Shown here piece by piece: positions 10,062 through 19,086 of a stretch of DNA of 44,933 nt. Source of the stretch: Acidimicrobiaceae bacterium (GTDB lineage: Bacteria; Actinomycetota; Acidimicrobiia; Acidimicrobiales; Palsa-688); NCBI GenBank assembly GCA_030838045.1, contig JAUTXN010000043.1, positions 1-44,933 on the forward strand, read 5' to 3'. Positions within the stretch are counted from its first letter, which is position 1, and every line of letters begins with the position of its first letter. Below the pieces are notes generated by a model. That model was not told the DNA's origin. It did no database searches and was given only the letters and a program-made list of their open reading frames with translations. The position numbers were made by a program, and so were the translations under genes.

Positions 10062-10107
10062 GGTGGGAGTACAAACCGTCGTCCCCACGACGGTTTGTAC
10101 TCCCACC
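10062..10107. repeat. large inverted repeat/hairpin: 21-bp perfect arms, CCCC loop
   Basis: GGTGGGAGTACAAACCGTCGT-CCCC-ACGACGGTTTGTACTCCCACC between two convergent genes; no T-tract. Confidence 0.95.
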
Positions 10108-10143
10108 CTCGGCCCCGGCAACGGGGCCGGTTTCCGAGCCTGC

Positions 10144-11766
10144 TCAGCGAACGACGGTGACGCGGATGCTGCTGGACGCTTGGTTGCCGGAGGAGTCGAC
10201 CGCCACGGCGCTCACGGTGTGGACACCGATCGCCCGGCGGGCGTCCCACGTGCACGTGAGGGGGCTCGCCGTTGCCTGGCACTTGATGACGTCGTCGACA
10301 AGGACGCGTACCGACGCGACGGCGACGTTGTCCGACGCGACGATCCGGACGCGCACCCTGCCCGAAACGGTTGCTCCGGCCTTCGGAGCCACCAGCCGCA
10401 CAGCGGGCGCCGTCGTGTCGGCCCCGGATGTCGCCGCGGAAACGACGTTCGAGGACGCCGACGCTCCGGCGCCATTGAAGGCGTAGACGCGGTAGTCATA
10501 GATCGTGTTCGCGTCGAGGCCGGTGGTATCGACGAATGTCGTCGTGTCGGCATCCGTCGCCGCGACCTTCACGAACGGACTCGTACCCGTCCGCCGCTCC
10601 ACCCTGAAGCCGGACTCGTTCGACGCGTTGTCTGTCCACGCCAAGCCGATGCTGGACGTCGAGACGCCGGTGGCCACCAACGCTGTCGGTGCCGACGGTA
10701 GCGAGGCGGTGCCAATGGGGGTGAGGCGAAGGCCGTGCTCCAACCCGGTGAGGTTGTTGAAGCCGTACGCCGCGATCTGACCCGCGTCATTTATCCCGCT
10801 CGCTCCGAGCAGCACCAATCCCGACGCCGGGTTGATGAGGGTGTTCAGGTCGACCATGCCGCCGCGGTCGGTGTAGATGAACGCCCGGGACGGTCCCGAG
10901 ACGGCACGGCCGGTGCCCACGACATCTCCGGTGCCGTTGATGCCGAACGCCTGATTGTGCTCGCCAACACCGCCAAGTACGACACTTCCGACGCCGTCGG
11001 TGTAGCGGAAAGGGCGCTCGGTGTTGCCACTGGCCGAGATGGTCGAGCCGGCGACCTGGCCGGCGGCATTGATGGCGTAGCCGAAGCTCTGGGTGAACCC
11101 GGTCGGCACAGGGAGCGCACTGAGCGTACCGGTCTGCCAGCGAAATGCTTGACCGTTGCGCCATCCCGCGACCTGTCCGACGGCGTTGATCGCGTGCGCC
11201 TCGGCGGAGCCGGCCGGAGTGAGGTCGACCATCGCGGCGGCATCGTCTTGCCGGAACCCGTGTGTGCCGTCGAGGTGTGCGCCATCGGCGTAGGAGTACC
11301 CGACCGCCGTACCCGCGGCGTTGACGCCATATGCCTCGCTGAATGGGCCGACGCCAAGCGTCCCGAGATCGCGTGGCACGCCGTTTGTCCACCGGACGGC
11401 ATGCCCGAGATCGGTACCGCCCGTCGTAGCCGAGCCCACGACGACCCCCGCGTCATTGATGGCGCGCGCCAGCGTGTGTGGCCGGTCTCCGGGTGCCGCG
11501 AGGAGCCGTATCCCGGTCCCGTCGGAATAGACGAAGGCTCGGGTCCCTGTCGGGCCGTTCGACCACCCGACGACCTGCCCGGCAGCATTGATGCCCCAAG
11601 CCACGCTGCTGCCATCCCCGCCAAGCGCGCCGAGGTCGTCGACACGGTAGGACGCCTGTGTGGTGGCTGCGGTCGCCGGCATGGGCCAGAGGAAGAGAGC
11701 GACGACAGCAACGGCCAACAACTGACAGCCCAACCGAACACGGATCCGAACAGTCCTCAACAACAT
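10144..11766 (-). CDS. secreted HAF-repeat protein with C-terminal FN3 and Ig-like domains
   Basis: Signal peptide MLLRTVRIRVRLGCQLLAVAVVALFLWPMPATAA; repeated 'GINAAGQVVGW / INDAGVVVGSA / GVNAAGTAVGYS'; FN3-like APTALVATGVSTSSIGLAWTDNA; RBS ggagggaagg. Confidence 0.85.
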   Translation of the reverse strand: MLLRTVRIRVRLGCQLLAVAVVALFLWPMPATAATTQASYRVDDLGALGGDGSSVAWGINAAGQVVGWSNGPTGTRAFVYSDGTGIRLLAAPGDRPHTLARAINDAGVVVGSATTGGTDLGHAVRWTNGVPRDLGTLGVGPFSEAYGVNAAGTAVGYSYADGAHLDGTHGFRQDDAAAMVDLTPAGSAEAHAINAVGQVAGWRNGQAFRWQTGTLSALPVPTGFTQSFGYAINAAGQVAGSTISASGNTERPFRYTDGVGSVVLGGVGEHNQAFGINGTGDVVGTGRAVSGPSRAFIYTDRGGMVDLNTLINPASGLVLLGASGINDAGQIAAYGFNNLTGLEHGLRLTPIGTASLPSAPTALVATGVSTSSIGLAWTDNASNESGFRVERRTGTSPFVKVAATDADTTTFVDTTGLDANTIYDYRVYAFNGAGASASSNVVSAATSGADTTAPAVRLVAPKAGATVSGRVRVRIVASDNVAVASVRVLVDDVIKCQATASPLTCTWDARRAIGVHTVSAVAVDSSGNQASSSIRVTVVR

Positions 11767-11921
11767 GGGGATTCCTTCCCTCCCCCTTATTGTCCGCCAG
11801 GTCGCGGGCGAGAAATAGTGCCGAAGGGCCTGGCCGAAGTGGGCCTCTGACCCGACCTGTGACCTCGCTCGGGTCGACCAGGTAGCGCTGCAGTGTGCGA
11901 GGAGGGTAAACCAGGAGGAGT

Positions 11922-12128
11922 ATGGACGAACTCCCCGAGGAGACAATCGATGACGCGGAGGGGGTCAATACGACCCACTCGCATGATGGCATCTCATCTG
12001 CCGATGCCTCGCTGGTCGAGCACCTGCGGTCGTGTCACGAGCTGGATACCGAGCCCGAGCTCAGCGCGAGCACCCAAGAGGGTTTGCATGACCGCCTGCA
12101 CAGCAGCACCAAAGCCATCGACGATTGA
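11922..12128 (+). CDS. small acidic protein, possible His/Cys metal-binding motif
   Basis: Strong RBS aggaggag upstream of ATG; ..ASLVEHLRSCHELDTEPELSASTQEGLHDRLHSSTKAIDD. Confidence 0.6.
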   Translation: MDELPEETIDDAEGVNTTHSHDGISSADASLVEHLRSCHELDTEPELSASTQEGLHDRLHSSTKAIDD

Positions 12129-12161
12129 GACCCGCTCCGCGGCTCCTGGAGGCCGGTTGCC

Positions 12162-13454
12162 TCAGGCACCCTCCGCCGGGGTTGCGGCCCACTCGTCCAA
12201 ATGTTTGCGGACATCAGTGGCGATCGATTGCAACTTGGCCGGGACCCCGCTGAGCGCGCTCAGACTCGGCTCCTCAGCCAGTTCGCGGCACCGTTCGGTC
12301 AGGACGTCGAGGCGTTCGTTGATGATCTTCCACGCCGCCATCCGGTGGGGCAACACGTAGTAAGCCGGCCGGGCGATGTCGAGGGTCGGACCAACGGTGC
12401 GCCCGGGGTAGGACGGCCCAATCGGCAGGGTCGTCAGAACCGATCCGACGGTACGCATAACCCAGTTCATCAGGTGCTTCGCCGTCCGAGCCAGGGTGTC
12501 GAGTTCGGCCGGCGTCTCGCCGTGATGGACATAGAACCGGCTCAGGACCTGCAAGATCAGCTCGTACAGCCCGCTGCACAGGTCGGCCACCCGCGCCGTC
12601 AGCGGGTTCTCGATGAGAATGCCGGACTCCGTGTCTGGGGGCAGCCGGACGTATGCCGGCTCGACCGGCCGGGCGGGGTCGAAGGTCGGATCGGTGGCCT
12701 GCATGGCAAGGAAGTCCTCAAGGATCCACACGAACCTGCCAAAATGTCCCTTCACCCAGTCGCCTCGCGCCCCCTCGCCCTGCTCGACGATCAGGTCGAT
12801 CGCCTGTGTCGCCGAGGCGAGGTCGGTAATTGCGGTCAGTTCCTTCCATTCGAAGATCTCGGTGACGGCCTGGGCCCTGGGCGGGCCGATGAACACGGCA
12901 TCTTCCCCATAGCGTTCGCAGAGGTGGGCCAGGCCCGCCTCGATCCCCCGGTAGAGGTGACCGACCGTCTCCCAATGCTCGGGCACGGCGACGACCGGTC
13001 GGTCATCGTCCGCCAGGGATGGCACGTCCGGAGCGGGTGCGAAACCCTCGGCATCCGCCAGTGTCATCCCCTCGGGTCGCTCCAGGTACATGAAATGGCG
13101 CAGTGCCCGTTCACCGAAAGGCAGCAACGCGATCTGCACGCCCGACGGGTACCAGCGGGACATGATCGGAAAGTTGGGCCGCTCGAAATGGGGTGCCGCG
13201 CCGATGGCGGTCAGGAGGTTGGTGGCGAGTGCCAGGTGAAGCATCTCCTGTTTGATCACCTCGATGAGCGTCGCTTCCCAGACCTTCATCCGGGCCAGCT
13301 GCTCGGCTGAGAGGCCCTCTTCCGCGGTCCGTTTGAGCGAGAACTGCGCATACAGGTACTGGCACATGAGGCCGTGCTCGATCTCGCAGGCTTCGCCGAC
13401 CAGGTAGACGAGTTCCTCCCGGCTGTCGATCCTCATCGCTTGCTCGGCCGTCAT
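12162..13454 (-). CDS. ferritin-like protein, iminophenyl-pyruvate dimer synthase (VioB/RebD)-type domain
   Basis: LVYLVGEACEIEHGLMCQYLYAQFSLKR...IEVIKQEMLHLALATNLLTAIGAAPHFERPNFP. Confidence 0.75.
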   Translation of the reverse strand: MTAEQAMRIDSREELVYLVGEACEIEHGLMCQYLYAQFSLKRTAEEGLSAEQLARMKVWEATLIEVIKQEMLHLALATNLLTAIGAAPHFERPNFPIMSRWYPSGVQIALLPFGERALRHFMYLERPEGMTLADAEGFAPAPDVPSLADDDRPVVAVPEHWETVGHLYRGIEAGLAHLCERYGEDAVFIGPPRAQAVTEIFEWKELTAITDLASATQAIDLIVEQGEGARGDWVKGHFGRFVWILEDFLAMQATDPTFDPARPVEPAYVRLPPDTESGILIENPLTARVADLCSGLYELILQVLSRFYVHHGETPAELDTLARTAKHLMNWVMRTVGSVLTTLPIGPSYPGRTVGPTLDIARPAYYVLPHRMAAWKIINERLDVLTERCRELAEEPSLSALSGVPAKLQSIATDVRKHLDEWAATPAEGA

Positions 13455-13623
13455 GGATCCCCCAATTTCCTGGCTGGCTGAATCCCGGCGAGTCTGTCCG
13501 AGACGGGCCCTCGTGACCAGTCTCGCGGCACAGGGATCGGCGGATGAACGAAGGGGGCCCGCATGGCGCGGATTCGAAGTGTCACGACCGCGAGCCGAGA
13601 TGTGAGCGCAGTTGCCGGGACCT

Positions 13624-14628
13624 TTAGTGCGTAAAGCCGTCAGACCCGAACGCCTTTACCAGTTGATCGAGCGTTGCCTCGAGCCTCATATCCACGGTGC
13701 GGCGACCAGGGTCGGCGTCGTGCCACTCGACGATCTCGTGTGCGCCATGCCGGAAGGGGACGACCGCGGTCCAACCGGGGACCAGCCTTTTGATCTTGGT
13801 GTTGTCGAACACCATGGTGTGGGCCTTGTCACCGAGCAGGCTGGCGCCCCAGTCCGGATCGACAAGCGCCACGGCGTCTGAGGGTACATGGACGATTCGC
13901 GGCTCGACACCTGCGGCCACTCCGAGAATCCTGGCGATCTGGTCCCACGTCAACGCCTCGTCGGACGTGATGTGAAAGCTATCGCCGACGGCGCCTGACT
14001 CACCGAGCAAACCGACAAACGCCCGGGCGAAGTCGACATTGTGCGTCAGTGTCCACGGTGACGTTCCATCCCCATGCACCACGATCGGCGCGCCGCGGCG
14101 CATCCGGTCGATCATCGTCCACCCTCCATGGAGGGGCACCATCGTCCGGTCGTAGGTGTGCGACGGACGCACGATCGTAACGGGGAAGCCGTCCTCCCGA
14201 TAGCTGCGGACGAGGAGATCTTCACACGCGATCTTGTCCCGTGAGTACTTCCAGAAGGGATTGCGCAACGGTGTCGATTCGACGACCGGGAGTCGGGCAG
14301 GCGGGGTCTGGTAGGCAGACGCCGAGCTGATGAAGACGTATTGCCCGATGCGTCCTCGGAACAAGTCAAGATCAGCGCGGACGTGGTCGGGCGTGAACGC
14401 CAGGAACTCGACCACCACGTCGAAGTCCAACCCGGCGAGGGCACGAGTTACCGACGGGATGTCCCGGATGTCGGCTATCAGGACCCGCGCCTCGGGCGGC
14501 GCCGGCCGAGGACTGTCGTTGCCCCGGTTCAAAATGAACAGGTCGAAGCCCCCCTCGACCGCCTGCTGTGCGCAGGCCGAACTGATAACGCCCGTGCCAC
14601 CGATGAAGAGCAGCCGCGGCCCGGTCAT
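13624..14628 (-). CDS. NAD-dependent epimerase/dehydratase (extended SDR)
   Basis: LLFIGGTGVISSACAQQAVEGG...YVFISSASAYQT...YSRDKIACEDLLV. Confidence 0.88.
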   Translation of the reverse strand: MTGPRLLFIGGTGVISSACAQQAVEGGFDLFILNRGNDSPRPAPPEARVLIADIRDIPSVTRALAGLDFDVVVEFLAFTPDHVRADLDLFRGRIGQYVFISSASAYQTPPARLPVVESTPLRNPFWKYSRDKIACEDLLVRSYREDGFPVTIVRPSHTYDRTMVPLHGGWTMIDRMRRGAPIVVHGDGTSPWTLTHNVDFARAFVGLLGESGAVGDSFHITSDEALTWDQIARILGVAAGVEPRIVHVPSDAVALVDPDWGASLLGDKAHTMVFDNTKIKRLVPGWTAVVPFRHGAHEIVEWHDADPGRRTVDMRLEATLDQLVKAFGSDGFTH

Positions 14629-14687
14629 GACAACGGCTTACCACGACCCGACCTCCTAGGCGGCGATCACCACGTATCAACCTGGCT

Positions 14688-17600
14688 CTATTTGAAGTTG
14701 CCGACAGTAGAGGTGGGCAGGTAACTGGCGTTGCCGTTGTAGGTAGCGGTGTACGTGGGCATTCCAAGGAAGAGGCCGACTGTGGGTCCGCAACTGACTT
14801 TGCCGTTGGCGTCGGTCGTCGCCGAGCAGACGGCGCGGCCGCTGACACTGAATGTGACGGTTTGCCCGGAGAGGGCGAGATGGTCGAAGGTGCGGGTCAA
14901 GGTGGCGGTGAAGGTGGGGTTGAGCCGTCCGACCTGGGCCGCGACCAAGGTCGTGGGCGCCTTGTTGACGACTTGAGCCACCGCGTTCGAGGATCCGGGT
15001 TTGACGTTGGCATCCCCGTTGTAGGTGGCCGTGAGGGCATGTGTCGCGACGACGAGGAACACCACGTTCAAGGTGGCCGTGCCGCTCGCGATGACCGCGG
15101 TCCCCAAGACGGTGGCGCCGTCGGCGAAGGTGACCGTCCCGGTGGCGACACCCGCCCCGGCGGGGGTGGGGGCGGCGTTGGCGGTGAGGGTGACACCTTG
15201 TCCATACACGGACGGGTTGAGGGAGCTGGACAGCACGGTGGCCGAGTTGGCCTTTCCGATTGTCAGACTCCCGGCAACGAACGTGATCGTGTAGTTCGGC
15301 GAGCTCAACCCCGACGCGGTGACGGGGTAGATACCGACGCCGCTGACCGCGCCGGCCGCGGTGCTAAACGTCAAGGTGCCGCCCAAGGAGGCGGGAGTGT
15401 CACCGTTGACCAGGCGGTTGTAGGTGACGGTGAAGGTCGGGTTCGGTTGGCCATAGATCTTGGCTTTGGCGTCGGCGGTCACCGTCAAGGGAGCAGGGAG
15501 CACCGTCAACGCGGCGGTGGTGCCGGTGGCAAACCGGTAGTTGGGGGCGGCCAGGGTTCCGGGGGTGCAGGTAATCGCATAGGGCGAGCCGGGCACCGAC
15601 TCCCCCGCCGCCCGCGAGCAGTCGGCGGCGCCGGCGATCCCCGAACTGGCCGGGCCGTCGGAGAACTTGAAACCCGAGTAGTGCCAGGTGAACACCGGAT
15701 CGGCGTCGCCGTACACCTTAGATTTGGTGTCAGCGATCACGGTCAAGGTAGCGGGGAGCACAGTCAAGGTAGCGGTGGCGCCCGTGGAAAACCCGTAGTT
15801 GGGGGCGGCCAGGGTGCCGGGAGGGCAGATGACGACAAACGGCGAGTTGGGCACGGCCTCACCGGCTGTACGCGAGCAGGCGGCGGAGCCCGTGATCCCG
15901 GAACTGGCCGGGCCGTCAACAAACTTGAACCCCGAGTAGTGCCACGTGAACGCCGGGTCCGCATCGCCGTACACCTTCGACTTGGCGTCGGCCGTCACCG
16001 CCAGCGTCGCCTTGGTGACACTCAGCGGCGCGCCCACCCCTGTGGCAAACCCATAGTTCGGGGCGGCCAGGGTGCCGGGGGCGCAGGTAATCGCATAGGG
16101 CGAGCCGGGCACCGACTCCCCCGCCGCCCGTGAGCAGTCGGCGGCCCCGGCGATCCCCGAACTGGCCGGGCCGTCGGAGAACTCGAAGCCCGAGTAGTGC
16201 CACGTGAACGCCGGGTCGGCGTCGCCGTACCCCTTCGACTTGGCGTCGGCGGCGACGGTCAACATCGCCTTGAAGATGGCGAAGCTGCGTGCCACCCCCG
16301 TCGCCGGGTTGTGGTTGGCGTCGCCAGCCTGGCTGGCGGTGACCGTGCAGCCACCGGCACCGGTGATGGTGACAGTGGCACCGGCCAGGGTGCAGTTGTC
16401 GGCTGGACCAACCGAGAAGGTGACCGCAAGCCCAGACGACGTGGTGGCCGCCACCGGGAAGGGCCCGTCGCCATAGGTGCGATCGGGCAGTGGCCCGAAG
16501 GTCACGGCCTGGTCCGCTTTGCCGACGGTGAGGTTCTGGACGGGTCCGGTCGCGGCGTCGTAGTTGGTCCCCGCCGTGATCGACGCCTGGATGTTGCATG
16601 CGCCGGCGGCGACGAAGGTCACGCTCGCAGCGCTGACGGAGCACACCGCCGGCGTCAGGGACGCGGTCGAGGGAGTGCCGTCACCCGCCTGGGTGTAGGT
16701 AGGGGCAAAGCTGCCGCCGTAGGTGGCGCTCGAAGGAACGTTGTTGATGAGCACCGAACCGGCCGCCCGAGCCACTGCGACCGTCTGCTGCGCCTGGGGC
16801 GCGGAGTTGTATGTGGGATTGCCACCCTGGTTGGCGTCGATGACGCACGTACCGGCGGCACCGAAGGAGACGGTGTCGCCCGACAAGGCGCACGCGCCGC
16901 CGCTGGCTCCGTCGATGGACAACGACACTGCGAGCCCGGAGGTTGCGGTCGCCGCCACGACGTAGCTGCCCCCCACGACCGCACCGGTCGGCGCCGATGT
17001 CGTGAAGGAAATGGTCTGATCCGCCTTACCGACCGCGAGGGTGAAGGTGGACGTGTGCGACGCGGTGCCTTCGACCCCGATCACGACCACGCTGTACGTG
17101 CCCACGGGGGTGGCGGCGGACGTCCCAACAGTGAGCGTCGACGAACCCCCGGCGGCGACAGAGCTCGGGCTCAAGCCGGCGTGGGCGCCACCAGGCAGAC
17201 CGCTGGCCGACAGCGAAACGGTGCCCGGCGACCCGGAGGTGACGGCGGTCGACACCGTCGCGGCCGCCGTACCCCCGGGCGCCACGGTGGCGCCGGCGGG
17301 CGACACTGCGATGGAGAAGTCGTCATTGGCTACGACAAGCGTCACGGTCGTGGAGTGGCTCGTCGAGCCTTCCGTTCCGGTGACGGTGACGGTGTAGCTG
17401 CCCGCCGCGGTGGAGCTTCCGGCGTGAAGGGTGAGCGTAGAAGACCCACCGGCGGTCACCGAAACAGGAGTGAAGGTGGCGGTGGCACCCGCGGGCAGGC
17501 CGGTGGCGGCCAGCGAGACGGCAAGGGGCCGGCCGCTGGTGGCGATGGTCGAGATGGTCGTGATGCCGCTACCGCCCTTGTTGACCGGCACGGTCGCGGG

Positions 17601-18782
17601 CGATCTCGAGAGAGAAAAGTCGCTCGGTACCACGACAATGGAGTGGCTCACCTGGCAGGCGCCGCTGTCGTTGGCCCAGGTGGACTGGACGGGGAACGTG
17701 CCCGTCGTGAGAGTGATGTTCTGCGTCGCGGCGTTGGCCGGTGCCGTTTCCCAGGCGCACTTGTCGGCGTTCTCACCGCCGATGCTGTCAGTCCACCCAC
17801 CGGCCGGGAACTGGTCGGTAATCGTCTCCGCGTACTCGTGGCCACCGACGACGGTGACGCCGTCGAGGGTCCCCGGTGAGTTCACCACGCCGACACCACA
17901 GCCGGGCCCGGCATCGCTGATGTAGGGCATGTTGGTAAACGCGATCGGCCCATATGGCGAGTTCGTACCGCTGTGCCAGGCGCAGAAGTCGCTCGTCGGC
18001 GTGTTGAATCCGTCGGGCGTCGTCCCCGTCGGCGACACGATGAAGTACTGCGCATCGCGATTGGACTCAAAGGTGGTGCGGCCAAAATGGCTCGCAGCCG
18101 CGATCACCTCGCCTCCCAAGTCGCCGAAGGTCGCCGACGCCGGGGCGGCGGCACCGTTGTCGACCCAGACCCCCGCCAAGGCACCCCCCGCCGGGTATCC
18201 CACGTTGGGCGCGTTGGCCGGGCAGGTCGTCGTACCGGCGGCGACACCCTCGCAGTACTGGGTCATGACCCCGCTCCACGTCTCGCCGCCGGTGCCCAGG
18301 CCGTCCAGGAACCTCTGCAGCACCGGCGCCATGCCGTTGGGGTCGCCAGACAGGTTGGTGTAGCCCCCGACTGTCGACGGCGAACCCCACTGGGAACCCC
18401 AGAACACGACGTAGACCTTGGGCGGGCCGGTGGTGACGCCGACGCCGTCGTTGCCGCCGCCGTACCTCAGCGGCCCGTTGGCGTTGGCCGCACGGGTGGC
18501 CGCCTTGGCCTGCGACGACCCGCGGACGGGAACCACGCCATGGCGGTACGAGTGGTCGGCAGCCGGCGCGGCAGCCGGCGCGGCAGCCGGCGCGGCAGCC
18601 GGCGCGGCAGTCGGCGCGGCAGCGTGCGTCGGTAAGGCCGGCGCGGCAGCCGCCGACGTCGGGGCCAGGCCGAGGCCGAGCGCGGCACAGCCCAGGGCCG
18701 CGATCGCGGCCAGCGCCTGCCGACCGGCCTTCGATCGACGCTGCCCAACGGCCCAGATCCGGACGGTCCCCATATCTGTCAC
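14688..18782 (-). CDS. large secreted protein: putative HExxE peptidase-like domain plus Ig-like/MBG repeats
   Basis: Signal-like N-terminus; KVYVVFWGSQWG...TVVGGHEYAETITDQFPAGGWTDSIGGENADKCAWE; repeated 'ADAKSKVYGDADPAFTWHYSGF' MBG-type units; further Ig-like domains. Confidence 0.8.
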   Translation of the reverse strand: MTDMGTVRIWAVGQRRSKAGRQALAAIAALGCAALGLGLAPTSAAAAPALPTHAAAPTAAPAAAPAAAPAAAPAADHSYRHGVVPVRGSSQAKAATRAANANGPLRYGGGNDGVGVTTGPPKVYVVFWGSQWGSPSTVGGYTNLSGDPNGMAPVLQRFLDGLGTGGETWSGVMTQYCEGVAAGTTTCPANAPNVGYPAGGALAGVWVDNGAAAPASATFGDLGGEVIAAASHFGRTTFESNRDAQYFIVSPTGTTPDGFNTPTSDFCAWHSGTNSPYGPIAFTNMPYISDAGPGCGVGVVNSPGTLDGVTVVGGHEYAETITDQFPAGGWTDSIGGENADKCAWETAPANAATQNITLTTGTFPVQSTWANDSGACQVSHSIVVVPSDFSLSRSPATVPVNKGGSGITTISTIATSGRPLAVSLAATGLPAGATATFTPVSVTAGGSSTLTLHAGSSTAAGSYTVTVTGTEGSTSHSTTVTLVVANDDFSIAVSPAGATVAPGGTAAATVSTAVTSGSPGTVSLSASGLPGGAHAGLSPSSVAAGGSSTLTVGTSAATPVGTYSVVVIGVEGTASHTSTFTLAVGKADQTISFTTSAPTGAVVGGSYVVAATATSGLAVSLSIDGASGGACALSGDTVSFGAAGTCVIDANQGGNPTYNSAPQAQQTVAVARAAGSVLINNVPSSATYGGSFAPTYTQAGDGTPSTASLTPAVCSVSAASVTFVAAGACNIQASITAGTNYDAATGPVQNLTVGKADQAVTFGPLPDRTYGDGPFPVAATTSSGLAVTFSVGPADNCTLAGATVTITGAGGCTVTASQAGDANHNPATGVARSFAIFKAMLTVAADAKSKGYGDADPAFTWHYSGFEFSDGPASSGIAGAADCSRAAGESVPGSPYAITCAPGTLAAPNYGFATGVGAPLSVTKATLAVTADAKSKVYGDADPAFTWHYSGFKFVDGPASSGITGSAACSRTAGEAVPNSPFVVICPPGTLAAPNYGFSTGATATLTVLPATLTVIADTKSKVYGDADPVFTWHYSGFKFSDGPASSGIAGAADCSRAAGESVPGSPYAITCTPGTLAAPNYRFATGTTAALTVLPAPLTVTADAKAKIYGQPNPTFTVTYNRLVNGDTPASLGGTLTFSTAAGAVSGVGIYPVTASGLSSPNYTITFVAGSLTIGKANSATVLSSSLNPSVYGQGVTLTANAAPTPAGAGVATGTVTFADGATVLGTAVIASGTATLNVVFLVVATHALTATYNGDANVKPGSSNAVAQVVNKAPTTLVAAQVGRLNPTFTATLTRTFDHLALSGQTVTFSVSGRAVCSATTDANGKVSCGPTVGLFLGMPTYTATYNGNASYLPTSTVGNFK
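15480..16260 (-). repeat. three near-identical MBG-type coding repeats, about 258 bp each
   Basis: Three copies of (V/A)YGDADPxFTWHYSGF.F.DGPASSGI.G.A.CSR.AGE.VP.SP; units 1 and 3 nearly identical in nucleotides. Confidence 0.9.
18558..18623. repeat. 12-bp tandem repeat GGCGCGGCAGCC, about 5.5 copies
   Basis: Direct reading; encodes the (AAPA)n linker after the signal peptide. Confidence 0.93.
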
Positions 18783-19086
18783 TCCCGTCGTCCCGTCCGC
18801 GAGCCCAGCTCACGGATCCAACCTTCGGGAGGATCATGCGCCGACCAGCGGCCCATGATCATCGGCCACCTGGCCAATATTTAGGGCTTCTCCTGTGCAT
18901 CTCGGCCGAACGCGGCCATCAGGAGGACGCGGTGACCAACCGGCGAAGGCTTTCTTGCAACCTTTCAACCCGCGACGTGTTCGCCCGCGATGGTCGACCG
19001 GGCCGAGGGCCGCGACGCCGCGCCAGCTCGGGCCGACCTGACGCCGTCGACGCGTTGACCCCGTCGACAGAACGGCCGGCAGCTAC

